A stretch of DNA of 64,000 nucleotides from Psychrobacter ciconiae (GCF_904846055.1 NZ_CAJGYV010000001.1:186001-250000); one strand, 5' to 3'. Shown: positions 38,023 through 47,520, counted from the stretch's first letter. Numbers and translations are program-made. Notes: generated from the letters alone by a model not told the origin.

Positions 38023-38258
38023 TGACGACTCAATCTGATGGCGGCGCGATAGCAACCCGTCATCGGTGAGCATCACAGACTAAACATCACAGACCAAAAA
38101 GGCAACATCGCCAAAATTGCAACTGAAAAAATTTCAGATAAAAAAGTTTTTTGGCGCAACGCAAGTGCTGATATAAGCTTGCCGCATTGACTTAATTTTT
38201 TACGATTAAGGCGGCAGCTTTTGCTAAAAAACACCGCAATAACTGTGCTAGAATACCC

Positions 38259-38287
38259 AAAAGGTCAACCCGTGCTGTTGACCTTTT
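38259..38287 (+). terminator. Terminator/attenuator in the dnaG leader, with an extended -10 just upstream
   Basis: AAAAGGTCAAC, CCGTGCT loop, GTTGACCTTTT form an 11-bp perfect hairpin running into TATTTTC, 40 bases before dnaG. It either ends bamD transcription or attenuates dnaG. A TGCTAGAAT extended -10 lies directly upstream (about 38247-38255), so a transcript starting there would contain the hairpin. Confidence 0.7.
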
Positions 38288-38326
38288 ATTTTCTCTTGTA
38301 AATCTAAAAAGCGATATCGTTGACTC

Positions 38327-40507
38327 ATGAGCATCCCAAACCATATCCTTGAGCAGTTGAACAGCCAAGCTGATTTGGTCAGCATCATTGGTCGTCATAC
38401 CACGCTTAAGCGCTCGGGCAACGAGTTTCGCGGCTGCTGCCCGTTTCATGGCGAAAAGACGCCGTCGTTTTATGTCAACCCGCAAAAAAATATGTATCAC
38501 TGCTTTGGTTGTCAAGCGGGCGGCAACGCGCTTGGGTTTTTGCGCGATTATGAAAACCTCACCTTTATGGAAGCGGTCAAAGAGCTGTCGCAGCAAACCG
38601 GAATTGAAGTTCCAGAAGAGCCTCGGGAAAATATCCGCTACCGCAAAACTGCAAAACCAAAAGCAGCAGCCGTCAGTCAAGCACCAGTTACCCAAGATAC
38701 AAGCTCTGCCCTAAGCGCTAAGGATACTATTGACCCAAGATTTGCCGATGCCGTGGCTTGGTCAGCTGATTTTTATGATAACAGCTATGACAGCGGCTAT
38801 GATGATGGCGCAAATGATACCTCAATCAACCCTGCGCACTTTTCAAGCCCTGCTCCTTTTTCAAGTATCGAAACTATGCCTGCCGGTGGCTATTTTGAGG
38901 CAAGCTTTGATGGCGAGATGGCAGCGGCGGCGCAATTTCGTCAAGCACAACTTCACCAAGACAGCTACCCGTCAGCCAGCGCGCCGATTGAAAGCGAAAA
39001 AGACGGCAGCTTATACGATTTGCTTGAGCAGATTTGCAAGTTTTATCAAAACAACCTGACAACTCACGAGCACGCCAAGCGCTATTTTACCGCGCGCGGC
39101 ATCAGTGAAGAAATTATCGACACCTTTGCCTTAGGTTACGCGCCGTATGGTTGGCAGCATTTAGAACAAGCCTTTCCTGAGGATATCGAAGGGTTAAAAT
39201 TGCTTGGGTTGGTGCGAAAATCCGACTCAGGTCGCGATTATGACTTGCTTCGTGACCGCGTGATTTTTCCCATTAAAGACAGCCAAGGTCGAATCATTGG
39301 TTTTGCCGGTCGCGCCCTTGACGATGAGGTCAAGCCCAAATATATCAACTCCTCCGACTCACCGGTATTTCATAAGCAGCACGTGCTTTATGGCTATTAT
39401 GAATCGCGGCAGCAGCGCGCCAACGATTGGCTTGTGGTCGAAGGCTACATGGATGTCATCGCCCTGTACCAAGCCGGAATTTATGGTGCGGTGGCGTCTA
39501 TGGGAACGGCGGTCAATGAGTCGCAAATCTCAAGGCTACTGCAACTCAACCCAACCTTGACGTTAAGCTTTGATGGCGATAGCGCCGGTCAAAAAGCGGC
39601 TTGGCGAACCCTTGAAATCAGCTTGCCAGTACTAAGCGATGACAAAGAGCTGCGCTTTTTAACCTTGCCGGACAATCACGACCCAGACACTTATATTAAA
39701 GCACACGGCGCTGAGGCGATGAAAAAACAAATCAGCGCTGCCATGCCATTATCACAATATATTTTTGCTTATTTGAGCATTCAGCATGACTTAAGTCTTG
39801 CCGAAGGCAAAGCCAAACTCATGTCGCAAGTTCGGGCGCTTGGGGCACTGCTTCCAAAAGGCAGCAGCTTTCGCTATTTGCTCAATAATGAGATTTATCA
39901 AAAGCTTGGCGGCAGACGCAACCCAAACCGCGACGCCAAAGACGCGCTCCTGAACTTTGATGGCGGCATGACCGCAAGCCAGCAGCTGCAACTGTGCTTT
40001 TTATTTCAGCCGCGTGCTTTGATTGATGACCCCATTGAGCACATTTGGCAAAAAGCCGGCATTCATAATTTAAATTTGCCACGGCATATCCAAGACAAAG
40101 CGCCAAGTGATGCCAGCCGAACGCTTGCTTGGGCAGACTTACAAGATGCAGCGCTACTTGATGTGGTCAGCACCATTCAGCGCTGTCAAAACGTGCTGCC
40201 AACGGACACCAATGCCGCCGCCCACTTTATTTTATCCAATTTAAAATTCGACACTCAGCAAGCCCTGATTGCCCATTGGGGCGATTTTTACCGTGCCTTT
40301 AACGCGCGGCATATTTTAAATATTGATGACTTGATTGAAGAGCTGGTCAGCGGCATGCTTGAACAGTATATGAAAAATAAAAGCAAGCAGCTGGTCAAAA
40401 ATCCAGACATTGTTATCAGCACCATCATTCGCAGTCAAACTCAGCTGTTAAACCAATGGCTACGGTCTTATCATGCTGAGCTTTCTGCCAAAATGATGAC
40501 CATTTAG
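38327..40507 (+). CDS. dnaG: DNA primase DnaG
   Basis: DnaG synthesises RNA primers at the replication fork and binds DnaB through its C-terminal domain. The zinc-binding domain has C38, H41, C59 and C62. The RNA polymerase domain carries VVEGYMDVIAL and SFDGDSAGQKAA, the Toprim metal-binding motifs. The C-terminal helicase-interaction domain follows. At 726 residues it is about 145 longer than E. coli DnaG. Most of the excess is an acidic, Ala/Ser/Tyr/Asp-rich insertion at roughly residues 105-230, between the zinc domain and the polymerase core. rpoD follows, as in the macromolecular synthesis operon, but rpsU is not upstream. Confidence 0.95.
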   Translation: MSIPNHILEQLNSQADLVSIIGRHTTLKRSGNEFRGCCPFHGEKTPSFYVNPQKNMYHCFGCQAGGNALGFLRDYENLTFMEAVKELSQQTGIEVPEEPRENIRYRKTAKPKAAAVSQAPVTQDTSSALSAKDTIDPRFADAVAWSADFYDNSYDSGYDDGANDTSINPAHFSSPAPFSSIETMPAGGYFEASFDGEMAAAAQFRQAQLHQDSYPSASAPIESEKDGSLYDLLEQICKFYQNNLTTHEHAKRYFTARGISEEIIDTFALGYAPYGWQHLEQAFPEDIEGLKLLGLVRKSDSGRDYDLLRDRVIFPIKDSQGRIIGFAGRALDDEVKPKYINSSDSPVFHKQHVLYGYYESRQQRANDWLVVEGYMDVIALYQAGIYGAVASMGTAVNESQISRLLQLNPTLTLSFDGDSAGQKAAWRTLEISLPVLSDDKELRFLTLPDNHDPDTYIKAHGAEAMKKQISAAMPLSQYIFAYLSIQHDLSLAEGKAKLMSQVRALGALLPKGSSFRYLLNNEIYQKLGGRRNPNRDAKDALLNFDGGMTASQQLQLCFLFQPRALIDDPIEHIWQKAGIHNLNLPRHIQDKAPSDASRTLAWADLQDAALLDVVSTIQRCQNVLPTDTNAAAHFILSNLKFDTQQALIAHWGDFYRAFNARHILNIDDLIEELVSGMLEQYMKNKSKQLVKNPDIVISTIIRSQTQLLNQWLRSYHAELSAKMMTI

Positions 40508-40563
40508 GCAAGCATTGATTGTCAAAATGATGACCATTTAGGCAAGCATTGATTGTCAAAATG
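40489..40563 (+). repeat. 34-bp tandem repeat over the dnaG stop codon
   Basis: A 34-bp unit starting CAAAATGATGACC occurs at 40489-40522 and again at 40523-40556, with the first 7 bases of a third copy at 40557-40563. The dnaG TAG lies inside the first copy. The copies look identical, so the duplication should be recent. Confidence 0.9.
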
Positions 40564-40841
40564 TCCCAAAGCAAGCTAGCTCTTTAAATATCTGCAATTG
40601 CCCCCATGAATTATGATTATGCAGTTTTGTAGTCTGTGCTAAACTACGCACCAATTATCCTTGGCATCATCACCACATCCAATCAGGTCATCAGTCATGA
40701 CACCTGCCAAACGGCAACTCGTGGGCGTTTAGGGTATTTGGGCACGTTTGAGGTTTTGATTCAACCATGTTTTTAGCTTCGTTGAATCATGTTGCGGTTT
40801 TAGCCTTCACCTTATCAATGCAATTTTGAAAGTGAGTCTTT
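40564..40841 (+). promoter_or_regulatory. dnaG-rpoD intergenic region
   Basis: There is no gene. A TGCTAAACT extended -10 motif occurs at about 40637, roughly 200 bases before rpoD, so rpoD probably has its own promoter. No terminator hairpin separates the two genes. Confidence 0.4.
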
Positions 40842-42728
40842 ATGAACGATAAGTCAGTATCTACGTCCACCTCGCAGTTGGCAACCTTAATTCAGATGGG
40901 AAAAGAGCAAGGTTATCTGACCTATGCTGAGGTCAACGACCAATTGCCTGAATCCATCACCGAAAGCGACCAGATTGAAGATATTGTCCAGATGCTCACC
41001 GACGTGGGCATCAAAATCTTTGAGTCCGCGCCCGATGATGATGACATCTTAATGAGCGATGACGCCTCTGATGACGATATGGCAGCCGATGAAGCCGCCG
41101 CAGTGTTGGCATCGGTTGAAACTGAGCCGGGTCGCACCACCGACCCTGTTCGGATGTATATGCGCGAGATGGGAACGGTCGATTTGTTGACCCGCGAGGG
41201 CGAAATCGCCATTGCCAAGCGCATTGAAGAAGGCATCCGCGACGTTCAATATGCCATGGCGTATTGGCCAGGAACGGTTCAGTTTGTCCTTGACGAATAT
41301 CAGCGCGTTTTGGAAGGCGAAAAAAAGCTTTCTGACGTCATCACCGGCTTTTTAGATCCAGAAACCGACGATGTGCCACCAACGGTTGATGATGACGAAA
41401 AAATCCCTGTCATCAAAACCAAAGGCACGACCAAAGATGTCAATTTGGACGATGACGAAGAAGACGAAGAGCTTGAAGCGGCAGATGATGAAGACGCCGA
41501 AGAAGAAACCGGCGGTCTTGACCCTGAAGAGGTTCGAATTCGTTTAGAGGAAATCGAAGCGCTATTCACCATTGCCAAAGCGGCGCTGAAAGAGCATGGT
41601 CGCGGCAGCCGCGAAGCTGAAGCAGCCTATGCCAAGCTTGCTGAGCGCTTTATGATGCTTAAGCTTAACAACCGCTTATCTGACCAAGTCATGGCAATCA
41701 TGCACGACGTTTATGATGACGTTCGCAAGCTTGAGCGCCAAATCATGCGCCTTGTCATCCGCCGTGGTCGCATGCCGCGAAACGAGTTCCGCAAGACCTT
41801 TCCAAGTAACGAAGCCAATGTTGACTGGCTCACCGAGCGCTTAAAAGGCAAACCCGGCTTTGCCGAAACGCTTGAAAAAGTCATTGATGACGTCATTTTA
41901 CTTCAGCGCAAGATCCGCGACTACGAGCAGCAGCTAGACATGGAAATCCATGACATGAAGGACGTTGCTCGCCGCATGGCAATTGGGGAAGCCAAAGCCC
42001 GCCGCGCCAAAAAAGAGATGGTTGAGGCGAACCTGCGTCTTGTGATTTCAATTGCCAAAAAATACACCAACCGCGGCTTGCAGTTCTTGGACTTGATCCA
42101 AGAAGGCAACATTGGGCTTATGAAAGCGGTGGATAAGTTTGAATATCGCCGAGGTTATAAGTTTTCAACCTATGCCACCTGGTGGATTCGCCAAGCCATC
42201 ACCCGCTCGATTGCGGATCAGGCGCGCACCATCCGCATTCCGGTGCATATGATTGAAACCATTAACAAAATCAACCGCGTATCCCGTCAACTCTTACAAG
42301 AAATGGGTCGCGAGCCCACGCCTGAGGAATTAGGCGAACGCTTGGAAATGGACGAAGTTAAAGTCCGCAAAGTGCTTAAAATTGCCAAAGAGCCGATTTC
42401 CATGGAAACGCCGATTGGGGATGATGAAGATTCGCACTTAGGCGACTTTATCGAAGACCAAACCATCTCAAGCCCTGTCGATGATGCCACCTCAGCAGGA
42501 CTTCGGGAAGCCACCCGCGACGTGCTTAGCAACTTAACTGAGCGTGAAGCCCGCGTGCTTAAGATGCGCTTTGGCATCGACATGCCAACCGACCACACCC
42601 TTGAGGAAGTCGGCAAGCAGTTTGACGTGACCCGCGAGCGCATCCGTCAAATTGAGGCAAAAGCGCTGCGTAAACTGCGTCATCCGTCGCGCTCTGAGCA
42701 TCTGCGCTCATTTCTTGAAAATGACTGA
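40842..42728 (+). CDS. rpoD: RNA polymerase primary sigma factor RpoD (sigma-70)
   Basis: The housekeeping sigma factor directing RNA polymerase to -10/-35 promoters. Region 1.1 is at the N-terminus and region 1.2 at [21 protein letters not shown]. The non-conserved region follows, with a strongly acidic stretch ([20 protein letters not shown], about 200-220). Region 2 is at [20 protein letters not shown] with the -10 recognition helix, and region 4.2 at [20 protein letters not shown]. The 628-residue length is typical. The 5' neighbour is dnaG; the transcript ends at a strong terminator. Confidence 0.97.
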   Translation: MNDKSVSTSTSQLATLIQMGKEQGYLTYAEVNDQLPESITESDQIEDIVQMLTDVGIKIFESAPDDDDILMSDDASDDDMAADEAAAVLASVETEPGRTTDPVRMYMREMGTVDLLTREGEIAIAKRIEEGIRDVQYAMAYWPGTVQFVLDEYQRVLEGEKKLSDVITGFLDPETDDVPPTVDDDEKIPVIKTKGTTKDVNLDDDEEDEELEAADDEDAEEETGGLDPEEVRIRLEEIEALFTIAKAALKEHGRGSREAEAAYAKLAERFMMLKLNNRLSDQVMAIMHDVYDDVRKLERQIMRLVIRRGRMPRNEFRKTFPSNEANVDWLTERLKGKPGFAETLEKVIDDVILLQRKIRDYEQQLDMEIHDMKDVARRMAIGEAKARRAKKEMVEANLRLVISIAKKYTNRGLQFLDLIQEGNIGLMKAVDKFEYRRGYKFSTYATWWIRQAITRSIADQARTIRIPVHMIETINKINRVSRQLLQEMGREPTPEELGERLEMDEVKVRKVLKIAKEPISMETPIGDDEDSHLGDFIEDQTISSPVDDATSAGLREATRDVLSNLTEREARVLKMRFGIDMPTDHTLEEVGKQFDVTRERIRQIEAKALRKLRHPSRSEHLRSFLEND

Positions 42729-42776
42729 TCCTTGAAACTGCGCGATAAAGCCTTATAAAAGTTAAAGCCTGCAGAT

Positions 42777-42801
42777 AAGCTGAGCCTGACTCAGCTTTTT
42801 T
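42777..42801 (+). terminator. rpoD terminator
   Basis: AAGCTGAG, CCTGA, CTCAGCTTTTTT: an 8-bp hairpin with T-run, 49 bases past the stop. Confidence 0.9.
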
Positions 42802-42873
42802 GTGGCAGTCCCTTTACGCTTTAATTAGTCGCAATTTGAGCAGAACAAATCATAATCGAACTAAGGATTTCTT

Positions 42874-43239
42874 ATGAGCGATGATAAAAACGACCCCAAT
42901 CATGACCCTAAAGCGGTCAACATTTCTGATGTGACCCCTGAGCGTCCCCTCAAAGGCAAAAAGACCGACATTCAAAACCCTGAGCTTTGGCAGTTTCCGA
43001 TGAACTACCCCATGAGCATCATCGGTCATGAAGGCGAACACGACACCCTACTTAACGAAATTAAGCTGATCTTGGGCAGTCAATTTCCTGACTTTGATTT
43101 GGCATCGATTGAGGTTAAACCGTCAAAAACCGGACGCTTTCACTCTGCCCGCGTCAACTTGTACTTAACGAGTGCTGAGCAAGTCAATGAGCTTTACGCG
43201 GCGCTTGATAACGCCAAAACGGTCAGAATGGTGCTTTAA
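42874..43239 (+). CDS. ybeD: YbeD/DUF493 family protein
   Basis: A 121-residue protein whose C-terminal 85 residues match the DUF493 fold. It has ELWQFPMNYPMSIIG, then VKPSKTGRFHSARVNLYLTS and the invariant end VRMVL. E. coli YbeD is 87 residues and lies next to lipB; its role is unclear, and the fold is ACT-like. The extra ~35 residues here are a polar, Asp/Asn/Pro-rich N-terminal extension. No lipoic acid gene is adjacent, so the context gives no functional clue. Confidence 0.85.
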   Translation: MSDDKNDPNHDPKAVNISDVTPERPLKGKKTDIQNPELWQFPMNYPMSIIGHEGEHDTLLNEIKLILGSQFPDFDLASIEVKPSKTGRFHSARVNLYLTSAEQVNELYAALDNAKTVRMVL

Positions 43240-43580
43240 GTTTTTATAAATAAAATATAAGCGTTTTTTAACGCCAAGCTTTTGACTGCCGCGCCTACCA
43301 ATCGTCACCTTTTTGGCTGGCGATTTTTTTGGATTTTCGGTACAATCAGCGCCCGAATCGGTTTAGGCTGTGAGCTGTTAAGTTATCCGCTTTAAAATAG
43401 CACCTTAAAAAAAGCAAGCCAAAATCCTAGTTGCTATTTAATGTCCCTTTACAATATCTTTTTTTTAGCCCTTGATTTTTCCAAACGCCTTGTCCCATCG
43501 ACCCTTGCGCAAAATTTGACTTAACCTGCTGCTTGGGCGCATAAATCGCCACTAAAATCAAGATAGCATTTTCTGATTTT
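43240..43580 (+). other. Long leader region before nrdA
   Basis: About 340 bases without a convincing gene and without a clear terminator for ybeD. An open frame from 43591 runs into nrdA but is not like NrdA before residue 59, so it is treated as untranslated leader. Confidence 0.4.
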
Positions 43581-43628
43581 TCCCGCTATATTGTGGCTAC
43601 CAACTTCCACTAGCGCTATATCTTGTGT
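43581..43628 (+). promoter_or_regulatory. Two NrdR boxes upstream of nrdA
   Basis: Against the known NrdR consensus ACACTATATATTGTGT, the stretch at 43613-43628 (GCGCTATATCTTGTGT) matches 13 of 16 bases. The one at 43581-43596 (TCCCGCTATATTGTGG) matches 10. Their starts are 32 bp apart, the three-turn spacing typical of NrdR box pairs. They lie 137-184 bases before the nrdA start. NrdR represses ribonucleotide reductase genes when dATP is plentiful. Confidence 0.7.
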
Positions 43629-43764
43629 TTACTGCTCAATTTTTGACAGTAGCTGCCGGATTTTTATTGCCTTAAAAAAGTCGATAAAGTTGCGCTTATT
43701 TGGCGGAAGTTTGACAACAACGACAAACCGTTTTACAAAACCAAGCGTTATCAATGAGGGCAAC

Positions 43765-46041
43765 ATGACACATATTGACAATCTTCAAGTAACCAAACGC
43801 GATGGTCGCCTTGAGCGCATCGATTTGGACAAAATCCACAAGGTCATCACGTGGGCAGCTGAGGGCTTGGATAATGTGTCGGTGTCGCAAGTTGAGCTTA
43901 AATCGCACATTCAGTTTTATGAAGGCATCAAAACCCGCGACATTCACGAAACCATCATTAAAGCGGCGGCAGACTTAATCTCCGAAAACACGCCCGATTA
44001 TCAATATTTGGCAGCGCGTCTAGCGATTTTTCATTTGCGCAAAATCGCTTATGGTCAATTTAACCCGCCATCACTTTTCAATCAGGTTAAAACTTTAACC
44101 GACAATGGCAAATACGATGCGCATATTCTTGCCGACTACAGCCGCGAAGAATTTGACGAGCTTAACGACTATCTCGACCACGACCGCGATATGAACCTAG
44201 CCTACGCTGCTGTCGAGCAAATGGCAGGAAAATACCTCGTTCAAGACCGCGTGACCAAGACCGTGTTTGAAAGCCCGCAGTTTTTATATATGCTCGTTGG
44301 CATGTGCTTGTTTGCCAATTACGACAAAACCGAGCGCTTAGATTACGTGAAGCGCTTTTATGATGCGACCTCACAATTTAAAATCTCCCTACCAACGCCG
44401 ATTATGTCTGGCGTTCGAACGCCATCGCGCCAGTTCAGCTCTTGCGTGTTGATTGAGTGCGGCGATAGCCTTGACTCGATTAACGCCACCACAAGTGCGA
44501 TTGTTCGCTATGTGTCGCAGCGCGCTGGAATCGGCATTAACGCCGGTCGCATCCGCGCCCTTGGTAGCCCCATTCGCGGCGGTGAAGCTCAGCATACCGG
44601 CTGTATTCCGTTTTATAAACTGTTTCAAACGGCAGTCAAATGCTGCTCACAAGGCGGCGTTCGCGGTGGGGCTGCGACCCTGTTCTACCCGCTTTGGCAT
44701 TTAGAGGTGGAATCGCTTTTGGTGCTCAAGAACAACCGCGGCGTTGAGGACAACCGCGTCCGCCACATGGACTACGGCGTTCAAATTAACAAAACGCTCT
44801 ACACCCGATTGATTAAAGGTCAAGATATTAGCTTGTTTTCGCCAAGCGACGTTCCGGGGCTTTATGATGCGTTTTTTGAAGACCAAGACAAGTTTGAAGC
44901 GCTTTATACTCAGTACGAAAATGATAAAAGCATCCGCAGCCGTCAAATTCTGGCAGCCGACTTATTTAGTTTGATGATGCAAGAGCGCGCCAGCACCGGT
45001 CGCATTTATATCCAAAACGTCGACCACTGCAACACCCACAGCCCGTTTGATGCCAGCGTTGCCCCCATTCGCCAGTCCAACCTGTGTATGGAAATCGCGC
45101 TACCGACCAGCCCGCTTGATAACATCAATGATGAAACGGGCGAGATTGCCCTTTGTACGTTATCAGCGGTCAACCTTGGCAAAGTTGAGAACATCACCGA
45201 CATTGAAGAGCCTGCCGAGCTGATCGTTCGCGCTTTAGATGCCCTTCTCGACTACCAAGATTATCCGGTTATCGCGGCTAGAAATGGCAGTATGCGCCGC
45301 CGAACGTTGGGCGTTGGCGTGATTAACTACGCTTATTATTTGGCAAAAAATGGTACGCGCTACTCTGACGACAGCGCGCTAGGGCTTACCCATCAAACCT
45401 TTGAAGCGCTGCAATACTATCTGCTTAAAGCCTCAAACAAGCTTGCCCGCGAGCAAGGCGCTTGCCCTGCCTTTAACGAGACCACTTATAGCCAAGGTAT
45501 TTTGCCGATTGACACCTATAAAAAGGACTTGGACAGCGTTTGCCAAGAGCCACTGGTGTTTGATTGGGAAGCACTTCGCGCCGATATCAAAGCGTATGGT
45601 CTTCGCAACTCAACCTTGACCGCGCTTATGCCGTCTGAAACCTCAAGCCAAATCGCCAACGCCACCAACGGCATTGAGCCGCCGCGCGGTTTGGTGTCCA
45701 TCAAAGCATCAAAAGATGGCATCTTAAAGCAAGTCGTCCCTGACATCGACGCGCTTAAGCACCAATACGAGCTGCTTTGGCAAATGCCGAACAACGACGG
45801 CTATTTGAAACTGGTCGCCATCATGCAAAAGTTCGTTGACCAAAGTATCTCAACCAACACCAACTACGACCCGACCCGCTTTGAGGGTCAGCGCGTTCCG
45901 ATGAAGGTGCTGCTCAAAGACTTGCTGACGGCGTATAAGCTTGGGGTGAAAACGCTGTATTACCACAACACGCGGGACGGCGCGAACGATGCTCAGGCGG
46001 ATATGGAAGATGATTGCGCAGGCGGGGCTTGTAAGATTTAG
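43765..46041 (+). CDS. nrdA: Class Ia ribonucleotide reductase, alpha subunit
   Basis: NrdA reduces ribonucleoside diphosphates to deoxy forms, with the radical supplied by NrdB. The N-terminal ATP-cone (KRDGRLERIDLDK onward) allows dATP inhibition. The active-site cysteines are in SSCVLIECGDS, NLCMEIALPT and CTLSAVN. The C-terminal redox pair is DDCAGGACKI. I start at 43765 (GAGGG just upstream), giving 758 residues, almost the E. coli length. The longer open frame from 43591 overlaps the regulatory region. nrdB is 1.5 kb away, separated by foreign-looking DNA. Confidence 0.96.
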   Translation: MTHIDNLQVTKRDGRLERIDLDKIHKVITWAAEGLDNVSVSQVELKSHIQFYEGIKTRDIHETIIKAAADLISENTPDYQYLAARLAIFHLRKIAYGQFNPPSLFNQVKTLTDNGKYDAHILADYSREEFDELNDYLDHDRDMNLAYAAVEQMAGKYLVQDRVTKTVFESPQFLYMLVGMCLFANYDKTERLDYVKRFYDATSQFKISLPTPIMSGVRTPSRQFSSCVLIECGDSLDSINATTSAIVRYVSQRAGIGINAGRIRALGSPIRGGEAQHTGCIPFYKLFQTAVKCCSQGGVRGGAATLFYPLWHLEVESLLVLKNNRGVEDNRVRHMDYGVQINKTLYTRLIKGQDISLFSPSDVPGLYDAFFEDQDKFEALYTQYENDKSIRSRQILAADLFSLMMQERASTGRIYIQNVDHCNTHSPFDASVAPIRQSNLCMEIALPTSPLDNINDETGEIALCTLSAVNLGKVENITDIEEPAELIVRALDALLDYQDYPVIAARNGSMRRRTLGVGVINYAYYLAKNGTRYSDDSALGLTHQTFEALQYYLLKASNKLAREQGACPAFNETTYSQGILPIDTYKKDLDSVCQEPLVFDWEALRADIKAYGLRNSTLTALMPSETSSQIANATNGIEPPRGLVSIKASKDGILKQVVPDIDALKHQYELLWQMPNNDGYLKLVAIMQKFVDQSISTNTNYDPTRFEGQRVPMKVLLKDLLTAYKLGVKTLYYHNTRDGANDAQADMEDDCAGGACKI

Positions 46042-46067
46042 AGGTTTAGAAATGGCGGGTTTAGCAA

Positions 46068-46095
46068 TTAAGCTTAACCCCCTGTCTAATATAAT
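46068..46095 (+). promoter_or_regulatory. Putative promoter of the nrdA-nrdB inserted gene
   Basis: TTAAGC (46068-46073), a 16-base spacer and a consensus TATAAT (46090-46095) lie about 85 bases before the inserted membrane-protein gene. Confidence 0.45.
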
Positions 46096-46179
46096 TAACT
46101 TATTAATCAATAGTTAGCTGAAAAGATTTATTATTTTATATAACTTTAAATTAATTGCTTTTCAAACTTGGAGCAAAAT

Positions 46180-47154
46180 TTGATCAAAGTTACATTCAAA
46201 ACCTTTTTCAAACTATTTTCTACTTATTTTTGGGTAGGCGTATCCCTAATCCTATTCTCTATTGTTCTGGAAAACTATTTAGAAAATCCTGATTTTTCTT
46301 CAAGAGTAATTATTAGTCTAGTAGAGTCTATTGGCATTGCTGTTCTTGTAGCATCTATATTCACATTTGCATCAGGAACATCAGAATTTGTAGAAAAAAT
46401 AAAGCTATTACTTCAAGACATTGTAGTTAGTAGAAACTTTCTAGGAAATATTGATTCTCAAAGTAAAAAAGATGCTCTTAATTCTCTTATAAAACCATCA
46501 AACGAAGAAAAACAGATTTATTCAAATATTGAAGACTATTTAAATACTTATATAAAACAAACGATGGATATAACCGCCAAGTGCGTTAGAAGTAACTAGA
46601 ATGTATATGCTAGAGCTTTTATTGATAATGATAAGAAGTGTGTATTTGTAGAGTCGAATATTACATACAGACTATACCCTACTAAAGATGGATATAGCGA
46701 TATTAAAGTGGGGTTTTTATCTTCAGATGAGCACTCTACTTGTAAAAGAATTGTGGTAAATACTCATCATGGGAAAAGATGGGTTTATGATGAACTAGAG
46801 TTTAAATTCACGACTATTGATGCTGGAGAAGTAAGATTAGCAACTGTTGATTTGTCTGAACATGCGAAAAGCTGTTCTCATTTAGATATAACATTAGATA
46901 TGTTAGAGGCTGGCACTGATCATTGGATAATGTTACCTTTTGCAACTCTGATGCCAACTGATGGATTTAAACACCATTTGAGATGTGATGATGGGTTAGA
47001 AATTAGTGAATTTCATACTTTTGTTTATGGCGCTCAATTTTATGCTGATCGAATATCTAATAAAGAATTAGTGATTTCTTGTAATGAATGGATTAACGAA
47101 GGTGCTGGTATTTCGGTATTAGTTTCATTGCCACATAAAATGATGGCTAGCTGA
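46180..47154 (+). pseudogene. Two-TM protein with C-terminal soluble domain, interrupted by an in-frame TAG
   Basis: Two open segments (to 46599 and from 46600) lie in the same frame and are separated only by TAG at 46597-46599, so they are one gene of about 324 codons. The start is probably the TTG at 46180, with GGAG six bases upstream. Residues ~9-29 and ~43-65 are membrane spans. A helical linker follows (FVEKIKLLLQDIVVSRNFL), then a soluble domain with many beta-type stretches (RAFIDNDKKCVFVESNITY, RWVYDELEFKFTTI). The base composition is AT-rich and the codons unlike nrdA or nrdB, suggesting transfer. The family is not recognised. The stop falls where a tyrosine codon (TAT/TAC) would suit. 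Confidence 0.7.
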
Positions 47155-47333
47155 AATGTATTAGATGTAGGTTTGTTATAATTTACCTCGCAATTAAAAA
47201 TCGACAATCAGTGCAATACGAAAACGATGAAGTAATTTTAAGTCGGATTTTTAACCTATCCTCGCTGTCTGATAACGTCTTTGCTGAGCTAAAGCCACAG
47301 CCTACATAAAAAAATAAATGAAGGGCAAACTTC

Positions 47334-47477
47334 ATGACAGTTAACACTTCAGGAAATACTAAAAATATCGATTTAGAAAACGAAGAATATTTAGATGACT
47401 TATACCTTATTGAAATTGTAAAAGAACGTTTAAACGATGACAAACAGCCAATTCCAATAGATATAAACGATTTATAA
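47334..47477 (+). CDS. Small acidic protein (47 residues), antitoxin-like tail
   Basis: ATG at 47334 to TAA at 47475-47477, with AAGGG about nine bases upstream and an in-frame stop shortly before the start. The sequence begins MTVNTSGNTK and ends with an acidic helix of the pattern DLYLIEIVKERLNDDKQPIP. The second half resembles the C-terminal part of small type II antitoxins, which often read 'LYLxxxxxxRLxDxxxPIP'. There is no DNA-binding N-terminal domain and no toxin gene beside it. It lies in the AT-rich insert between nrdA and nrdB and may be a remnant. Confidence 0.45.
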   Translation: MTVNTSGNTKNIDLENEEYLDDLYLIEIVKERLNDDKQPIPIDINDL

Positions 47478-47520
47478 GCCAAACCGCTAACAGATTAACC
47501 CAAGTTTCAAAGGCAATCCC

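Noticed and set aside
40489..40563. Tandem repeats as a CRISPR array
   Set aside because: The copies are directly adjacent with no spacers, and no cas genes are present.
43591..43764. Extended N-terminus of NrdA (58 extra residues)
   Set aside because: It overlaps the NrdR boxes, does not resemble NrdA, and the ATG at 43765 has a good ribosome site.
27993..46599. Two in-frame TAG codons (IS630 transposase and the nrd insert) as evidence of amber recoding
   Set aside because: dnaG and other intact genes end in TAG normally, no pyrrolysine or suppressor tRNA gene was seen, and both affected genes are mobile or foreign. Ordinary nonsense mutations explain them.
47165..47311. Possible short coding stretch (…ENDEVILSRIFNLSS…) before the 47-residue ORF
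   Set aside because: It has coding-like composition but no acceptable start codon with a ribosome site; at most a gene fragment.
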